Positions 16,843 through 25,539 of a stretch of DNA of 64,000 nucleotides are shown here, piece by piece. Numbering within the stretch: position 1 is the first letter of the stretch; every line of letters begins with the position of its first letter. The stretch spans positions 124,001 to 188,000 of the forward strand of contig CALJKW010000022.1 of assembly GCA_937980205.1 (NCBI GenBank), read 5' to 3'. The notes under the pieces were generated by a model. It worked only from the letters and a program-made list of their open reading frames with translations. It did not search any database and had not been told where the DNA came from. The DNA comes from an uncultured Myxococcales bacterium (GTDB lineage Bacteria > Myxococcota > Myxococcia > Myxococcales > Myxococcaceae). A program made the position numbers and the translations under genes.

Positions 16843-17718
16843 ATGACCGACCCGACCGAATCGGACGACGACGAGATCACGGCGCTCAAGCCGACGACGC
16901 TGAACGTGGTGATCACCGGGGCGAGCTCGGGCATCGGCGCGGCGCTGGCGCGCGCGATGAGCGCAGAAGGCCACAAGGTGGTGATCGCGGCGCGGCGCGA
17001 GGGGAAGCTGCACGCCACGGCGTCGGAGTGTCAGGGGCGCGCGACGGTGGTGCCGACCGACGTGACGGTGCGCGCGCAGGTCGAGGCGCTGCGCGACAAG
17101 GCGATCGCCGCGATGGGGCACATCGACGTCTGGGTGAACAACGCCGGGCGGGGCATCGGGCGGAAGGTGGCCGAGCTGTCGGACTCGGAGCTCGACGACA
17201 TGCTCAGCATCAACGTGAAGGCGGCGCTCTACGGCATGCAGGCGGTGCTGCCGCACTTTCTGCAGCGCAAGGCGGGGCACATCATCAACGTGTCGTCGGT
17301 GCTGGCGCGCGTGCCGGTGGCGAGCTCGCGCTCGGCGTACAGCGCCGCGGCGGCTGCGCTGGCGACGCTGACCGCGAACCTGCGCATGGACATGTCGGCG
17401 ACGTGCAAGGACATCCACGTGTCGCTGGTGATGCCGGGGCACGTCGGCGAGACGGGGTTCTTCGACGCGGTGCTCGGCAGCAAGCTGGCGCCGCCGGGGA
17501 AGCTGCCGGTTCAGACCGCCGAGGAGATCGCCGACATCATCGAGGGCATCATCGAGTACCCGCGCGCCGAGGTGTACACGTCGCCGGTGCTGCGCGGGCT
17601 CTTGCGGCAGTACCAGGCCGACATCGAGAGCTTCGAGACGGCGATGGCGCCCGCGCCCGCACTGCAGGCGCCGGGGCTCGCCGGCCTGGCGGAGCGCATC
17701 AAGGCGAAGATGCCTTGA
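16843..17718 (+). CDS. SDR-family protein lacking the catalytic lysine
   Basis: 291 residues. The cofactor loop TGASSGIG and the NNAG motif are intact, so a Rossmann fold that binds NAD(P) is likely. The active-site stretch reads SAYSAAAAAL: Y166 is present but the YxxxK lysine is Ala (codon 170, GCG). An N-terminal acidic extension of about 18 residues and a C-terminal extension are added. Either the activity is lost, giving a cofactor-binding regulator, or another residue substitutes. ATG at 16843, probably in an operon with the gene upstream. Confidence 0.8.
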   Translation: MTDPTESDDDEITALKPTTLNVVITGASSGIGAALARAMSAEGHKVVIAARREGKLHATASECQGRATVVPTDVTVRAQVEALRDKAIAAMGHIDVWVNNAGRGIGRKVAELSDSELDDMLSINVKAALYGMQAVLPHFLQRKAGHIINVSSVLARVPVASSRSAYSAAAAALATLTANLRMDMSATCKDIHVSLVMPGHVGETGFFDAVLGSKLAPPGKLPVQTAEEIADIIEGIIEYPRAEVYTSPVLRGLLRQYQADIESFETAMAPAPALQAPGLAGLAERIKAKMP

Positions 17719-17742
17719 GAGCTGAAGAGGGGGGGCATCGGC

Positions 17743-19389
17743 CTACGACTGCTCGCGGTGGCCGCTCTGGACCTGGGCTTCGAAGATGGCCTTCGCCGCG
17801 TCCAGCGTGTCCGCGTCTTTCGGCTGCTTGTCGTCGCGGATGCGGTGAATGCGGGGGAAGCGCATCGAGAAGCCGCTCGCGTGGCGCGTGCTCTTCTGCA
17901 GACCGTCGAACGCCACCTCGATGACGACCTCGGGCTTCACCACGTGCAGCCCGCCGTGCCGCTCGAGCGTCAGCGCTTCGAACCGCTTCGTCAGCGTCGC
18001 GATCTCGGCGTCGGTCAGGCCGCTGTACGCCTTGCCGATGTCTTTGAGCGCGTCACCGTCCCACACCGCGAACGTGTAGTCGGACAGCACTCCGGTGCGC
18101 TTGCCGTGGCCCCACTCGACCTTGGTCACCACGCAGTCGAGCGTGCCGCCCGCCTTCTTCACCTTCCGCCACGCGCTGCCCCGCCGCCCCGCCTCGTACG
18201 GAGCGTCGATGCTCTTCAGCACCAGCCCCTCGTTGCCGCGCCCGCGCGCCGCCTGGAACAGCGCTTCGATCTGCGGCTCCAGCGGCTGCGCCGCGTCGAG
18301 CCGGTGCACCGCGTTCAGCTGCACGCCCGAGCGCCCCTCGACGAGCGTCGCGAGCCGCTCGCGCCGCGCCGTCCACGACAGCTCGAGCACCGGCTGACCG
18401 TCGAACAAGAGGTCGTACGCCACGTACGCGACCGGCACCTTCGCCTGCAGCTCGGCCTCGGGGTGCTTTCGGCCGATGCGCGCCTGCAGCACGTGAAACG
18501 GGCGCGCGCGACCGTCGGGCAGCACCGCGATGATCTCCCCGTCGAGGATCGCGGCGCGCGGAAGACCGCGCAGCGCCGCGACCACCTCGGGGTACGAGTG
18601 CGTCACCTCGCCCTGTCCGCGCGCGAACAGCCGCACCTGGTCGCCGAGCACGTGCGCCTGCGCGCGGATGCCGTCGAGCTTGTCCTCGGCCACCGTGCGC
18701 TCCGGGTCGAGCGGCGTCTTCACCGCCTCCGTCGGAGTCGCGAGCATGAAGCTCACCGGCACTCCGACCTGCGCCATCGCCTGCCCGAGCGTGCCGTCGT
18801 GGGCGGCCAGCACCAGCGCTCCGATGTCGAGCAGCGCCGACGCCTTGCGCACCTCCTCGAGGTGGCGGGCGAACGCCACCGAGATGCCCTCTTCCAGGAT
18901 GCCGAGCTGGACGCCGATGCGGAGCTCTCCGAGCAGGGCCTTGATGAGGTACGCCGCCTCGGACGGGCGCGTGCGCCGCAGCGCATCGACCAGCGCGCGG
19001 GTGCGCTCGGCCCGGTCGGACGTCGAGGCGAGCCGCTCGATGAGCGTCGCGGTCTCGAGCAGCGTGAGGCCGAAGTGATCTCCGCCCGGGTGCGCGGTGA
19101 GCAGGTCGGCGACGCCGTCGCCCAGGTCGCCGCGCTTGCGCGAGAGCGCCGAGAGCTCGCTCATGGTGCCCTTCACCGAGGCCTCGACGGCGGCCTCGGC
19201 GACGAGCGCCCAGCCCACGCCGAGCTGGCGCGGGTCGGTCGGCGGCAGCAGCTCTCCCAGCACGAGGCGCGCGGCGATGACCAGCTCGTCCCGGGAGAGC
19301 GACTTGAACAGCTCCGCCAGCGACGCGACCTTCGCCTTGCGCGAGCGGGTGGAGCGCACGGCGTCGAGCGTGTCGGCGAGGCGCTTCAC
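17743..19389 (-). CDS. ATP-dependent DNA ligase
   Basis: 548 residues: an N-terminal DNA_ligase_A_N helical domain (about 1-175), the adenylation domain with the nucleotidyl-accepting motif EDKLDGIRA (K237), motifs DGEII, YVAYDLL, EGLVLKS and the VKK motif (WRKVKK), then the OB-fold domain. It seals nicks using ATP and resembles the stand-alone ATP-dependent ligases found in some bacteria in addition to NAD-dependent LigA. No Ku or LigD partners are nearby. ATG at 19389. Confidence 0.92.
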   Translation of the reverse strand: MKRLADTLDAVRSTRSRKAKVASLAELFKSLSRDELVIAARLVLGELLPPTDPRQLGVGWALVAEAAVEASVKGTMSELSALSRKRGDLGDGVADLLTAHPGGDHFGLTLLETATLIERLASTSDRAERTRALVDALRRTRPSEAAYLIKALLGELRIGVQLGILEEGISVAFARHLEEVRKASALLDIGALVLAAHDGTLGQAMAQVGVPVSFMLATPTEAVKTPLDPERTVAEDKLDGIRAQAHVLGDQVRLFARGQGEVTHSYPEVVAALRGLPRAAILDGEIIAVLPDGRARPFHVLQARIGRKHPEAELQAKVPVAYVAYDLLFDGQPVLELSWTARRERLATLVEGRSGVQLNAVHRLDAAQPLEPQIEALFQAARGRGNEGLVLKSIDAPYEAGRRGSAWRKVKKAGGTLDCVVTKVEWGHGKRTGVLSDYTFAVWDGDALKDIGKAYSGLTDAEIATLTKRFEALTLERHGGLHVVKPEVVIEVAFDGLQKSTRHASGFSMRFPRIHRIRDDKQPKDADTLDAAKAIFEAQVQSGHREQS

Positions 19390-19401
19390 TGCTCTAGCGC
19401 C

Positions 19402-19896
19402 TCACATCGACGCCGCGGCGACCTTGAGCGATGCCTTCATCAGCTCTTTGAGCATCGCGCCGGGGTCGGTGTCGGGCTGCACCTGCACGTGCCCCTTCGC
19501 CGTCGCCGCGTCGGCCGTCACCACCGCGAGCGCGTACGACTTGCCGGCGGTCTGATCGAAGTCTCCAAACAGAGCGCTCTCGAGGTTGTTCACGTCGGCG
19601 ACCGCGCCGGCGAACAGGAGCACGCCGTGCGCTCCCTTGAGCAGCGCCTGCCGCGCGGCGGGCGACTGCACGTGGCCGTCGCAGGCCGACACCGTCCACT
19701 CGAGCGTCTGTCCCTTGAGCTGCATCTTCGAGTTGTAGTCGAACGTCTTCGCGCTCGGGCCCTCGAGCTCGAGCGCCTTGAGCTCCGAGACCTCGGCGCC
19801 CGGCAGCCCCGACCGCATCTTCTCGAGCGTCTGCAGGGCCCCGGTGCCGTGCGGCGCGTACAGCACCAGGCGGATGCGGACGCTCGGGGTCGACAT
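19402..19896 (-). CDS. MglA-like small GTPase without P-loop (pseudo-GTPase)
   Basis: 164 residues. The layout follows MglA/Ras-like proteins of myxobacteria: the first strand RIRLVLYAP, then where MglA has GPGLCGKTT this protein has HGTGALQT, so the GK[ST] of the P-loop is gone. Later segments align well: PAARQALLKGAHGVLLFAGA matches the MglA stretch of the form ASRKLILKGVDGVVFVAD. The NKxD motif is also not kept. It probably keeps the fold but not GTP hydrolysis, and may be a regulator or scaffold. Start at the ATG 19896; two further in-frame ATGs lie at 19905 and 19914. Confidence 0.6.
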   Translation of the reverse strand: MSTPSVRIRLVLYAPHGTGALQTLEKMRSGLPGAEVSELKALELEGPSAKTFDYNSKMQLKGQTLEWTVSACDGHVQSPAARQALLKGAHGVLLFAGAVADVNNLESALFGDFDQTAGKSYALAVVTADAATAKGHVQVQPDTDPGAMLKELMKASLKVAAASM

Positions 19897-19961
19897 GGGC
19901 CTCATGCACAACACAGCCCACGCGCGCGATCAATCGTTTCAGGTGTGCATAGAGTCGCCTC

Positions 19962-20780
19962 ATGGGGAACCTTCGCATCGCCGCAGCGCGCCCGGGCTCG
20001 ACCTCTCGCAGTGGCGGCGCCGCGCCGGCGCGGTTCGCGCCCAAGGGGCAGCTGCAGACGCGGGTGAAAGAGGCCTCCGACGTGGTGGCGCTCGGCGCGG
20101 GCCGCTTCGCCGTGGTGAGCGACACCAGGGCCGCGCTGTTCGTCGTCGACAGCCGGGGCCGTTCGCTGAAGCTCGAGCTCGAGGGCATCAAAGGCGAGAG
20201 CGAGCTCGAGGGCGTCGCCTACGACCCGGTCAAGCAGCGGCTGTTCGTCTCGCGGGAAGAGCGCGGCGAGCTGCTCCGCTACACGTGGAAGGGCGGCGCC
20301 GACCGGCCGGTGCTGGAGAAGAAGCTCGACGCCGGCGTCGACGGCTCGGACAACAAGGGCATCGAGGGGCTCGCGTACCTGCCGGCCGGGCAGTCTCCGA
20401 CGTCACAGGCGCAGCTGCTCGGCGTGAAAGAGGGCCGGCCGCGGCAGCTTTTGGCGTTCGCCGACAGCGGCAAGGGCGAGCCGGTGGAGGTGGACCTCGA
20501 CAAGGAGCTCAAGCGCCGGCTCGACGACTTCTCGGCGCTCGCCGTCGACCCGAAGACGGGCCACGTGTTCATCGCGAGCGACGAGTCGTCGGCGGTGGCG
20601 CAGGTGCGCCTGGTGCGCGACGGCAAGCGGCTCAAGGGCGTGCTGGTGCAGAGCCTCGAGCTGCACGACGGGGCCGGGGGCAGGCTCGAGCGCATCGAGG
20701 GGCTCACGTTCGACCCCAAAGGGGACCTGTTCGTCCTCACCGAAAATGACGGGGTCCTGCACCGCCTCGAGCGGAGGTAG
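19962..20780 (+). CDS. SdiA-regulated/YjiK-like beta-propeller protein
   Basis: 272 residues with repeated strand pairs typical of the SdiA-regulated (YjiK) beta-propeller group: SELEGVAYDPVKQRLFVS, IEGLAYLP, FSALAVDPKTGHVFIASD, IEGLTFDPKGDLFVLTEND. The N terminus lacks a clear signal peptide with this start; the function of the family is not established. ATG at 19962, opposite the pseudo-GTPase gene with 65 bases between starts. Confidence 0.75.
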   Translation: MGNLRIAAARPGSTSRSGGAAPARFAPKGQLQTRVKEASDVVALGAGRFAVVSDTRAALFVVDSRGRSLKLELEGIKGESELEGVAYDPVKQRLFVSREERGELLRYTWKGGADRPVLEKKLDAGVDGSDNKGIEGLAYLPAGQSPTSQAQLLGVKEGRPRQLLAFADSGKGEPVEVDLDKELKRRLDDFSALAVDPKTGHVFIASDESSAVAQVRLVRDGKRLKGVLVQSLELHDGAGGRLERIEGLTFDPKGDLFVLTENDGVLHRLERR

Positions 20781-20819
20781 GGGTCCATTCCCGCGCGGCA
20801 TGCGGTAAAACGCGCCCAC

Positions 20820-22292
20820 GTGAATCGTCTTCGTTTCAACCTGAACGGCCGCTGGGTCGAAGAAGCGCGCCTCTCTCCCACCACGACGCTGCTGCGGTAC
20901 CTGCGGGACAAGCTCTCGCTCACCGGCACGAAAGAAGGCTGCGCCGAGGGTGACTGTGGCGCGTGCACCGTGGCGATCGCCGAGGTGGGCCTCGACGGTA
21001 CGACGCAGTGGCGCGCGGTGAACTCGTGCCTGGTGCTCTTGCCGATGGTGCAGGGGAAGACGGTGCTGACCGTCGAGGCGCTGCGCGAGAGCAGCGGCGC
21101 CTACCACCCTGCGCAGGAGGCGATGGCGAAGGCGCTGGGCAGCCAGTGCGGCTACTGCACCCCGGGCATCGTGATGTCGCTGTTCGAGGCGACGTACCGC
21201 CAGGACATCGCGAGCAACGGGTGGAAGCTCGATGACCAGCTGTGCGGCAACCTGTGCCGCTGCACCGGGTACCGCCCGATTCGCGAGGCGGCGCTCGCCG
21301 TCGCCGGCAGTTGCCCGAAGGACCGGTTCTCGGAAGGGCTCGACAAGGCCGCGCCGCAGTCGATGGAGCTCAAGCTCGAGCTCGACGGGCAGAAGTTCTT
21401 CACGCCGGTGCGCATCGGCGCGCTGTGGGACCTGCTCGACTTCGCGCCCGACGCGCGGTTCGTCGTCGGCGGCACCGACCTCTCGCTCGAGGTGACGAAG
21501 AAGCACGCGCGCCCGCCGCTGCTCGTGTCGCTCGAGGGCATGCCCGAGCTCAAGAAGCTCGAGGAGCTCGACGGCAGCTACCGCCTCGGCGCGACGGCGA
21601 CCCTCTCGGACCTCGAGCAGTTCTGCGAGCAGCGCCTGCCGTCGCTCGCGCGCATGACGCGCTACTTCGGCGCGCGGCAGATCAAGCACCGCGGCACGAT
21701 CGGCGGGAACCTCTGCACCGCTTCCCCCATCGGAGACCTCGCCCCCGCGCTCATCTCGCTCGGCGCGACGGCGGTTCTGCTGTCTCGCGCCGGCGAGCGC
21801 CGCGTGCCGCTGCACGAGTTCTTCGTCGCGTACCGGAAGACCGCGCTTCAGCCCAAAGAGCTGCTCGCCGCGGTCGAGGTGCCCAAGCTGAAGCCCAACG
21901 CGCGCGCGGTCTCGTACAAGGTGAGCAAGCGGCGCGAGCTCGACATCTCGACGGTGGCGGCCGGCCTGTACGTCGAGCTCGGCGAAGGCGAGCTGGTGAC
22001 GAAGGCGTGCTTCGCGTTCGGCGGCATGGCGGCGACGCCGAAGCGCGCGACGAAGACCGAAGCCGCGCTCGTCGGCCAGCGGTGGAGCGCCGAGGCCATC
22101 GAGGCTGCGGTGCCGAAGCTCGCCGAAGACTTCCAGCCGTTGAGCGATCACCGCGGCTCGGCGGGGTACCGCGCGAAGGTCGCGGCGAACCTCTTGCGTG
22201 GGTTCTTCGAAGAGACGCGCACCGCTGCGCAGCCGAAGCTGATGCCGCGGCACGCGGCGACGATTCAGACGTACGAGGTGAACCGTGGCTGA
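20820..22292 (+). CDS. xdhA: Xanthine dehydrogenase small subunit (2Fe-2S and FAD)
   Basis: 490 residues. The two iron-sulfur cluster motifs are present: CAEGDCGACTVA near residue 41 and CGYCTPG ... GNLCRCTGYRPI near 112-150. The FAD domain follows with the FVVGGTDLSLEV motif, IKHRGTIGGNLCTASPIGD, and a CO-dehydrogenase flavoprotein C-terminal domain. It passes electrons from the molybdenum subunit to NAD+ during hypoxanthine/xanthine oxidation. GTG start at 20820. It overlaps xdhB by 8 bases. Confidence 0.93.
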   Translation: MNRLRFNLNGRWVEEARLSPTTTLLRYLRDKLSLTGTKEGCAEGDCGACTVAIAEVGLDGTTQWRAVNSCLVLLPMVQGKTVLTVEALRESSGAYHPAQEAMAKALGSQCGYCTPGIVMSLFEATYRQDIASNGWKLDDQLCGNLCRCTGYRPIREAALAVAGSCPKDRFSEGLDKAAPQSMELKLELDGQKFFTPVRIGALWDLLDFAPDARFVVGGTDLSLEVTKKHARPPLLVSLEGMPELKKLEELDGSYRLGATATLSDLEQFCEQRLPSLARMTRYFGARQIKHRGTIGGNLCTASPIGDLAPALISLGATAVLLSRAGERRVPLHEFFVAYRKTALQPKELLAAVEVPKLKPNARAVSYKVSKRRELDISTVAAGLYVELGEGELVTKACFAFGGMAATPKRATKTEAALVGQRWSAEAIEAAVPKLAEDFQPLSDHRGSAGYRAKVAANLLRGFFEETRTAAQPKLMPRHAATIQTYEVNRG

Positions 22293-24654
22293 GCTGCAAC
22301 GAACCGATGCTCCGGTGCCGAGCGCGCCGACCGAAGCGCGCGAAGAGCCGCTGACGCCGCTGCACCAGCCGCTGCTCCACGAGTCGGGGCTCAAGCACAC
22401 GAGCGGAGAGGCGCGCTACGTCGACGACCTCCCCGCGCCGGTGGGCCTCTTGCTCTGCCACGTCATCACCAGCCCGCACGCGCACGCGCGCATCGTGAAG
22501 AAAGACGCGACGAAGGCGCGCGCGCTGCCGGGCGTGCACGCGGTGCTGTTCGCGGAGGACGTGCCGGGCCTCAACGACGTCGGGCCGGTCATTCACGACG
22601 AGCCCTTGTTCGCGGCGGGCGAAGTGCTGTTCATGGGCCAGAGCGTCGGCGTCGTCGTCGCCGAGTCGTACGAGGCCTGTCGCGCCGCCGCGAAGGCCGT
22701 GGAGATCGAGTACGAGCCGCTGCCGGCCATCACCACGCTCGACGAGGCGATCGCGAAGGGCTCGTGGCTGTCGGACCCGCACGTCATGCGCCGCGGCGAC
22801 GTCGACGCCGAGCTGTGGAAGAGCGAGGTGCGCCTGTCGGGCGAGGTCCGCACCGGCGGGCAGGACCACTTCTACCTCGAGACGCAGGCCACGCTGGCGC
22901 TGCCCGAAGAAGACGGCAGCGTGCGGCTGCTCTGCTCGACGCAGCACCCCAGCGAGGTGCAGGCGATCGTGGCGCACGTGCTGGGCGTCGGCCGCAACCT
23001 CGTCAGCGTCGAGGTGCCGCGCATGGGCGGCGGGTTCGGCGGGAAAGAGACGCAGGCGGCTCCGTTCGCGGCGATGGCGGCGCTCGCGGTGAAGCGGCTG
23101 GGCCGGCCGGTGAAGATCTGGCTGAACCGCGATCAAGACATGGCGCAGACGGGCAAGCGCCACCCGTTCGTGACGAAGTACGAGGCGGGCTTCTCGAAGA
23201 CGGGCGAGCTCAAAGCGCTGAAGCTCGAGCTGTACTCGGACGGCGGCTTCTCGACCGATCTCTCTCGCGCGATCCTCGATCGCGCGCTGTTCCACTCGGA
23301 CAACGCGTACTTCGTGCCGGCGCTGATGTTCTCGGGCCGCGTGGCGAAGACGAACCTGCCGTCGAACACCGCGTTCCGCGGCTTCGGTGGCCCGCAGGGC
23401 ATGGCGGTGATCGAGACGATCATGAGCCGCGCCGCCGAGGTGCTGCAGCTCGAGCCGGCCGAGGTCCGCAGGCGCAACTTCTACGGCGATGCGCCGCGCA
23501 ACCTGACTCCGTACTACCAGGAGGTGCGGCACGACCGCATGCCGCGCATCTGGGACGAGCTCCTGCAGTCGAGCGAGTACCTCGCGCGCAAGCGGGCGAT
23601 CGAGTCGTTCAACTCGAGCCACAAGCACAACAAGCGCGGCATCGCGGTGACGCCGGTGAAGTTCGGCATCAGCTTCACCACGAGCTTCCTGAACCAGGCC
23701 GGCGCGCTCGTGGTGCTGTACGCCGACGGCACGGTGCAGCTGAACCACGGCGGCACCGAGATGGGGCAGGGGCTGCACACGAAGATGCTGGCCATCTGCG
23801 CGCACGAGCTCGGCATCCCTCCGCGCGACGTGCGGCCGATGACGACGGCGACCGACAAGGTGCCGAACACGTCCGCGACGGCGGCGTCGAGCGGCAGCGA
23901 CCTGAACGGCGCCGCGGTGAAGGCGGCGTGCGAGACGCTGCGCGAGCGCCTGAAGCCGGTGGCGGCGCGGCTGCTCGGCGTCCCCGCGGAGTCGGCCGAC
24001 GACATTCTCTTCGCCGGCGGCAAAGTGTTCTTGAAGTCGCGGCCCGAGCTCGCGCTGCCGTTCGGCAAGGTGACGCAGGCCGCCTACCTCGCCCAGGTGC
24101 CGATGTCGGCGACCGGCTTCTACCGGACGCCGGACATTCACTACGACAAGGAGAAGGGGCGGGGGAAGCCGTTCCACTACTTCGCGTACGGCGCGGCCGT
24201 CGCCGAGGTCGAATTGTCGGGCCTCACCGGCGAGCACCGCTTGAGGCGCGTCGACATTCTTCACGACGTGGGCGCGTCGCTGGTGCCGACCATCGACCGC
24301 GGGCAGGTCGAGGGCGGCTTCATTCAGGGCGTCGGCTGGCTGACCTGCGAAGAGGTGCTGTTCGACGCGAAGGGGTACCTGCTCACGCACTCGCCGGACA
24401 CGTACAAGATCCCGGCGTTTGGAGACGCTCCGCTCGACTTCCGGGTGAGCCTGCTCGAGAACGCGGCGCAGCCCGACGTCATCCACGGCAGCAAGGCGGT
24501 GGGCGAGCCGCCGCTGATGCTGGCGCTCTCGGTGGTCTCGGCGCTGCGCCACGCGGTGTCCGCGTTCGGCAGACCGGGCGCCCATGTAGACCTCAAGATG
24601 CCGTGTACGCCCGAGGCCTTGCTGGCGGCGGTCGACGGCGTTCGCGGGCTCTGA
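22285..24654 (+). CDS. xdhB: Xanthine dehydrogenase large (molybdopterin) subunit
   Basis: 789 residues, full-length molybdenum subunit. Motifs: GEARYVDDLP at the N-terminal domain, GGQDHFYLETQ, RMGGGFGGKETQA for the molybdopterin, AFRGFGGPQGM, and the catalytic base Glu in GSKAVGEPPLML. GTG start at 22285 overlaps the end of xdhA, so the subunits are co-translated. No xdhC maturation chaperone is present in the window. Confidence 0.93.
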   Translation: MAELQRTDAPVPSAPTEAREEPLTPLHQPLLHESGLKHTSGEARYVDDLPAPVGLLLCHVITSPHAHARIVKKDATKARALPGVHAVLFAEDVPGLNDVGPVIHDEPLFAAGEVLFMGQSVGVVVAESYEACRAAAKAVEIEYEPLPAITTLDEAIAKGSWLSDPHVMRRGDVDAELWKSEVRLSGEVRTGGQDHFYLETQATLALPEEDGSVRLLCSTQHPSEVQAIVAHVLGVGRNLVSVEVPRMGGGFGGKETQAAPFAAMAALAVKRLGRPVKIWLNRDQDMAQTGKRHPFVTKYEAGFSKTGELKALKLELYSDGGFSTDLSRAILDRALFHSDNAYFVPALMFSGRVAKTNLPSNTAFRGFGGPQGMAVIETIMSRAAEVLQLEPAEVRRRNFYGDAPRNLTPYYQEVRHDRMPRIWDELLQSSEYLARKRAIESFNSSHKHNKRGIAVTPVKFGISFTTSFLNQAGALVVLYADGTVQLNHGGTEMGQGLHTKMLAICAHELGIPPRDVRPMTTATDKVPNTSATAASSGSDLNGAAVKAACETLRERLKPVAARLLGVPAESADDILFAGGKVFLKSRPELALPFGKVTQAAYLAQVPMSATGFYRTPDIHYDKEKGRGKPFHYFAYGAAVAEVELSGLTGEHRLRRVDILHDVGASLVPTIDRGQVEGGFIQGVGWLTCEEVLFDAKGYLLTHSPDTYKIPAFGDAPLDFRVSLLENAAQPDVIHGSKAVGEPPLMLALSVVSALRHAVSAFGRPGAHVDLKMPCTPEALLAAVDGVRGL

Positions 24655-24711
24655 TCCCGATTTTCGAGTCGCCATCCGTCACCTGGACGTGACTTACGTC
24701 AAGTGGCCAAT

Positions 24712-24728
24712 GCCGCTGAAGAAGCGGC
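24712..24728 (+). terminator. Possible weak terminator hairpin after xdhB
   Basis: GCCGCT-GAAGA-AGCGGC forms a 6-bp stem about 57 bases after the xdhB stop. There is no T-run, so it may be only a structural element in the 141-base gap before the Tad-like genes. Confidence 0.3.
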
Positions 24729-24795
24729 GTGCGGGAGTATCATTCGAGGTGCTGTCCCGCCCTAGTCGCTGACCAGTTTGGGGGTTGAAGCCAGG

Positions 24796-25539
24796 ATGCA
24801 TCGTCCTGATCGCCAGGACTCCGGCCAGGCTGGTGTCGAGACCAGTCTGATCATGCCGTTGGTGATCTTCCTCGTGCTCGGGGCGCTGCAGCTGTTCATG
24901 ATCTTCCAGGCGCGGATCATGGCGCAGTACGCGGTCTACAAGGCCACGCGCGCAGGAGCGTTGATGCACGGCAACTGCGCCGCGATGACGCACACCGCGG
25001 TGGCGGCGCTCTTGCCGAGCATCACGCGCGCGGACTCGCCGGTGGCGCTGGCCGACGCCTTCTTCCGCCGGCGCAACAACCGGTACGCCGACGGGACACC
25101 GCAGCACAACGGGCAGATCGTCGAGCTCTACCGGGAGTCGCCGCTGGCCAACACGATCCTCGCCTCGCAGGCGGCAGAGGACAATCGGTGGGACCAGTCT
25201 CCGACGCTCGAGCGCCTCGATGTGCGGATGATCTACTGGTACCGGCTCAAGATCCCCTTCGCGGATTGGGTCATGTCGCGAATGTTCCTCGCGCACTACA
25301 ACCTGCGGGCGTACGACGACGTGAACCCGCTGATGGCGGCCGAGAGCCGGGCGGGGTGGCCCGACGCTCCGACGTCGAGCTTCGCGGCCGAGGCATGGCC
25401 GGGCGGGTCGCTGGGCGCCAACATGCTCAACTGGGCGGCGCGCGGGCACTACCTGTTCCCGATTCGCGTCACCGCGTCCATGAGGATGATGGTGCCGCCG
25501 GCGCGTTCGAACTTTCCTTCGCAGGAGTGTCCCCTGTGA
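24796..25539 (+). CDS. TadE-like pseudopilin-type membrane protein
   Basis: 247 residues. The N terminus has the TadE signature GQAGVETSLIMPLVIFLVLGA, with the Glu at the start of a single membrane helix (about residues 14-36), followed by an extracytoplasmic domain rich in aromatic residues. TadE/TadG proteins are minor pilins or assembly factors in Flp/Tad systems. ATG at 24796 is used, with GCCAGG upstream. First of four genes each overlapping the next by 4 bases. Confidence 0.8.
   Translation: MHRPDRQDSGQAGVETSLIMPLVIFLVLGALQLFMIFQARIMAQYAVYKATRAGALMHGNCAAMTHTAVAALLPSITRADSPVALADAFFRRRNNRYADGTPQHNGQIVELYRESPLANTILASQAAEDNRWDQSPTLERLDVRMIYWYRLKIPFADWVMSRMFLAHYNLRAYDDVNPLMAAESRAGWPDAPTSSFAAEAWPGGSLGANMLNWAARGHYLFPIRVTASMRMMVPPARSNFPSQECPL

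Noticed and set aside
13309..17442. A 1377-codon open frame on the minus strand spanning several genes
   Set aside because: Only its first part (13309-14031) is the YdjC gene. The rest is Arg/Ala/Pro-rich out-of-frame reading of the kinase and other genes, a usual artefact of high GC.
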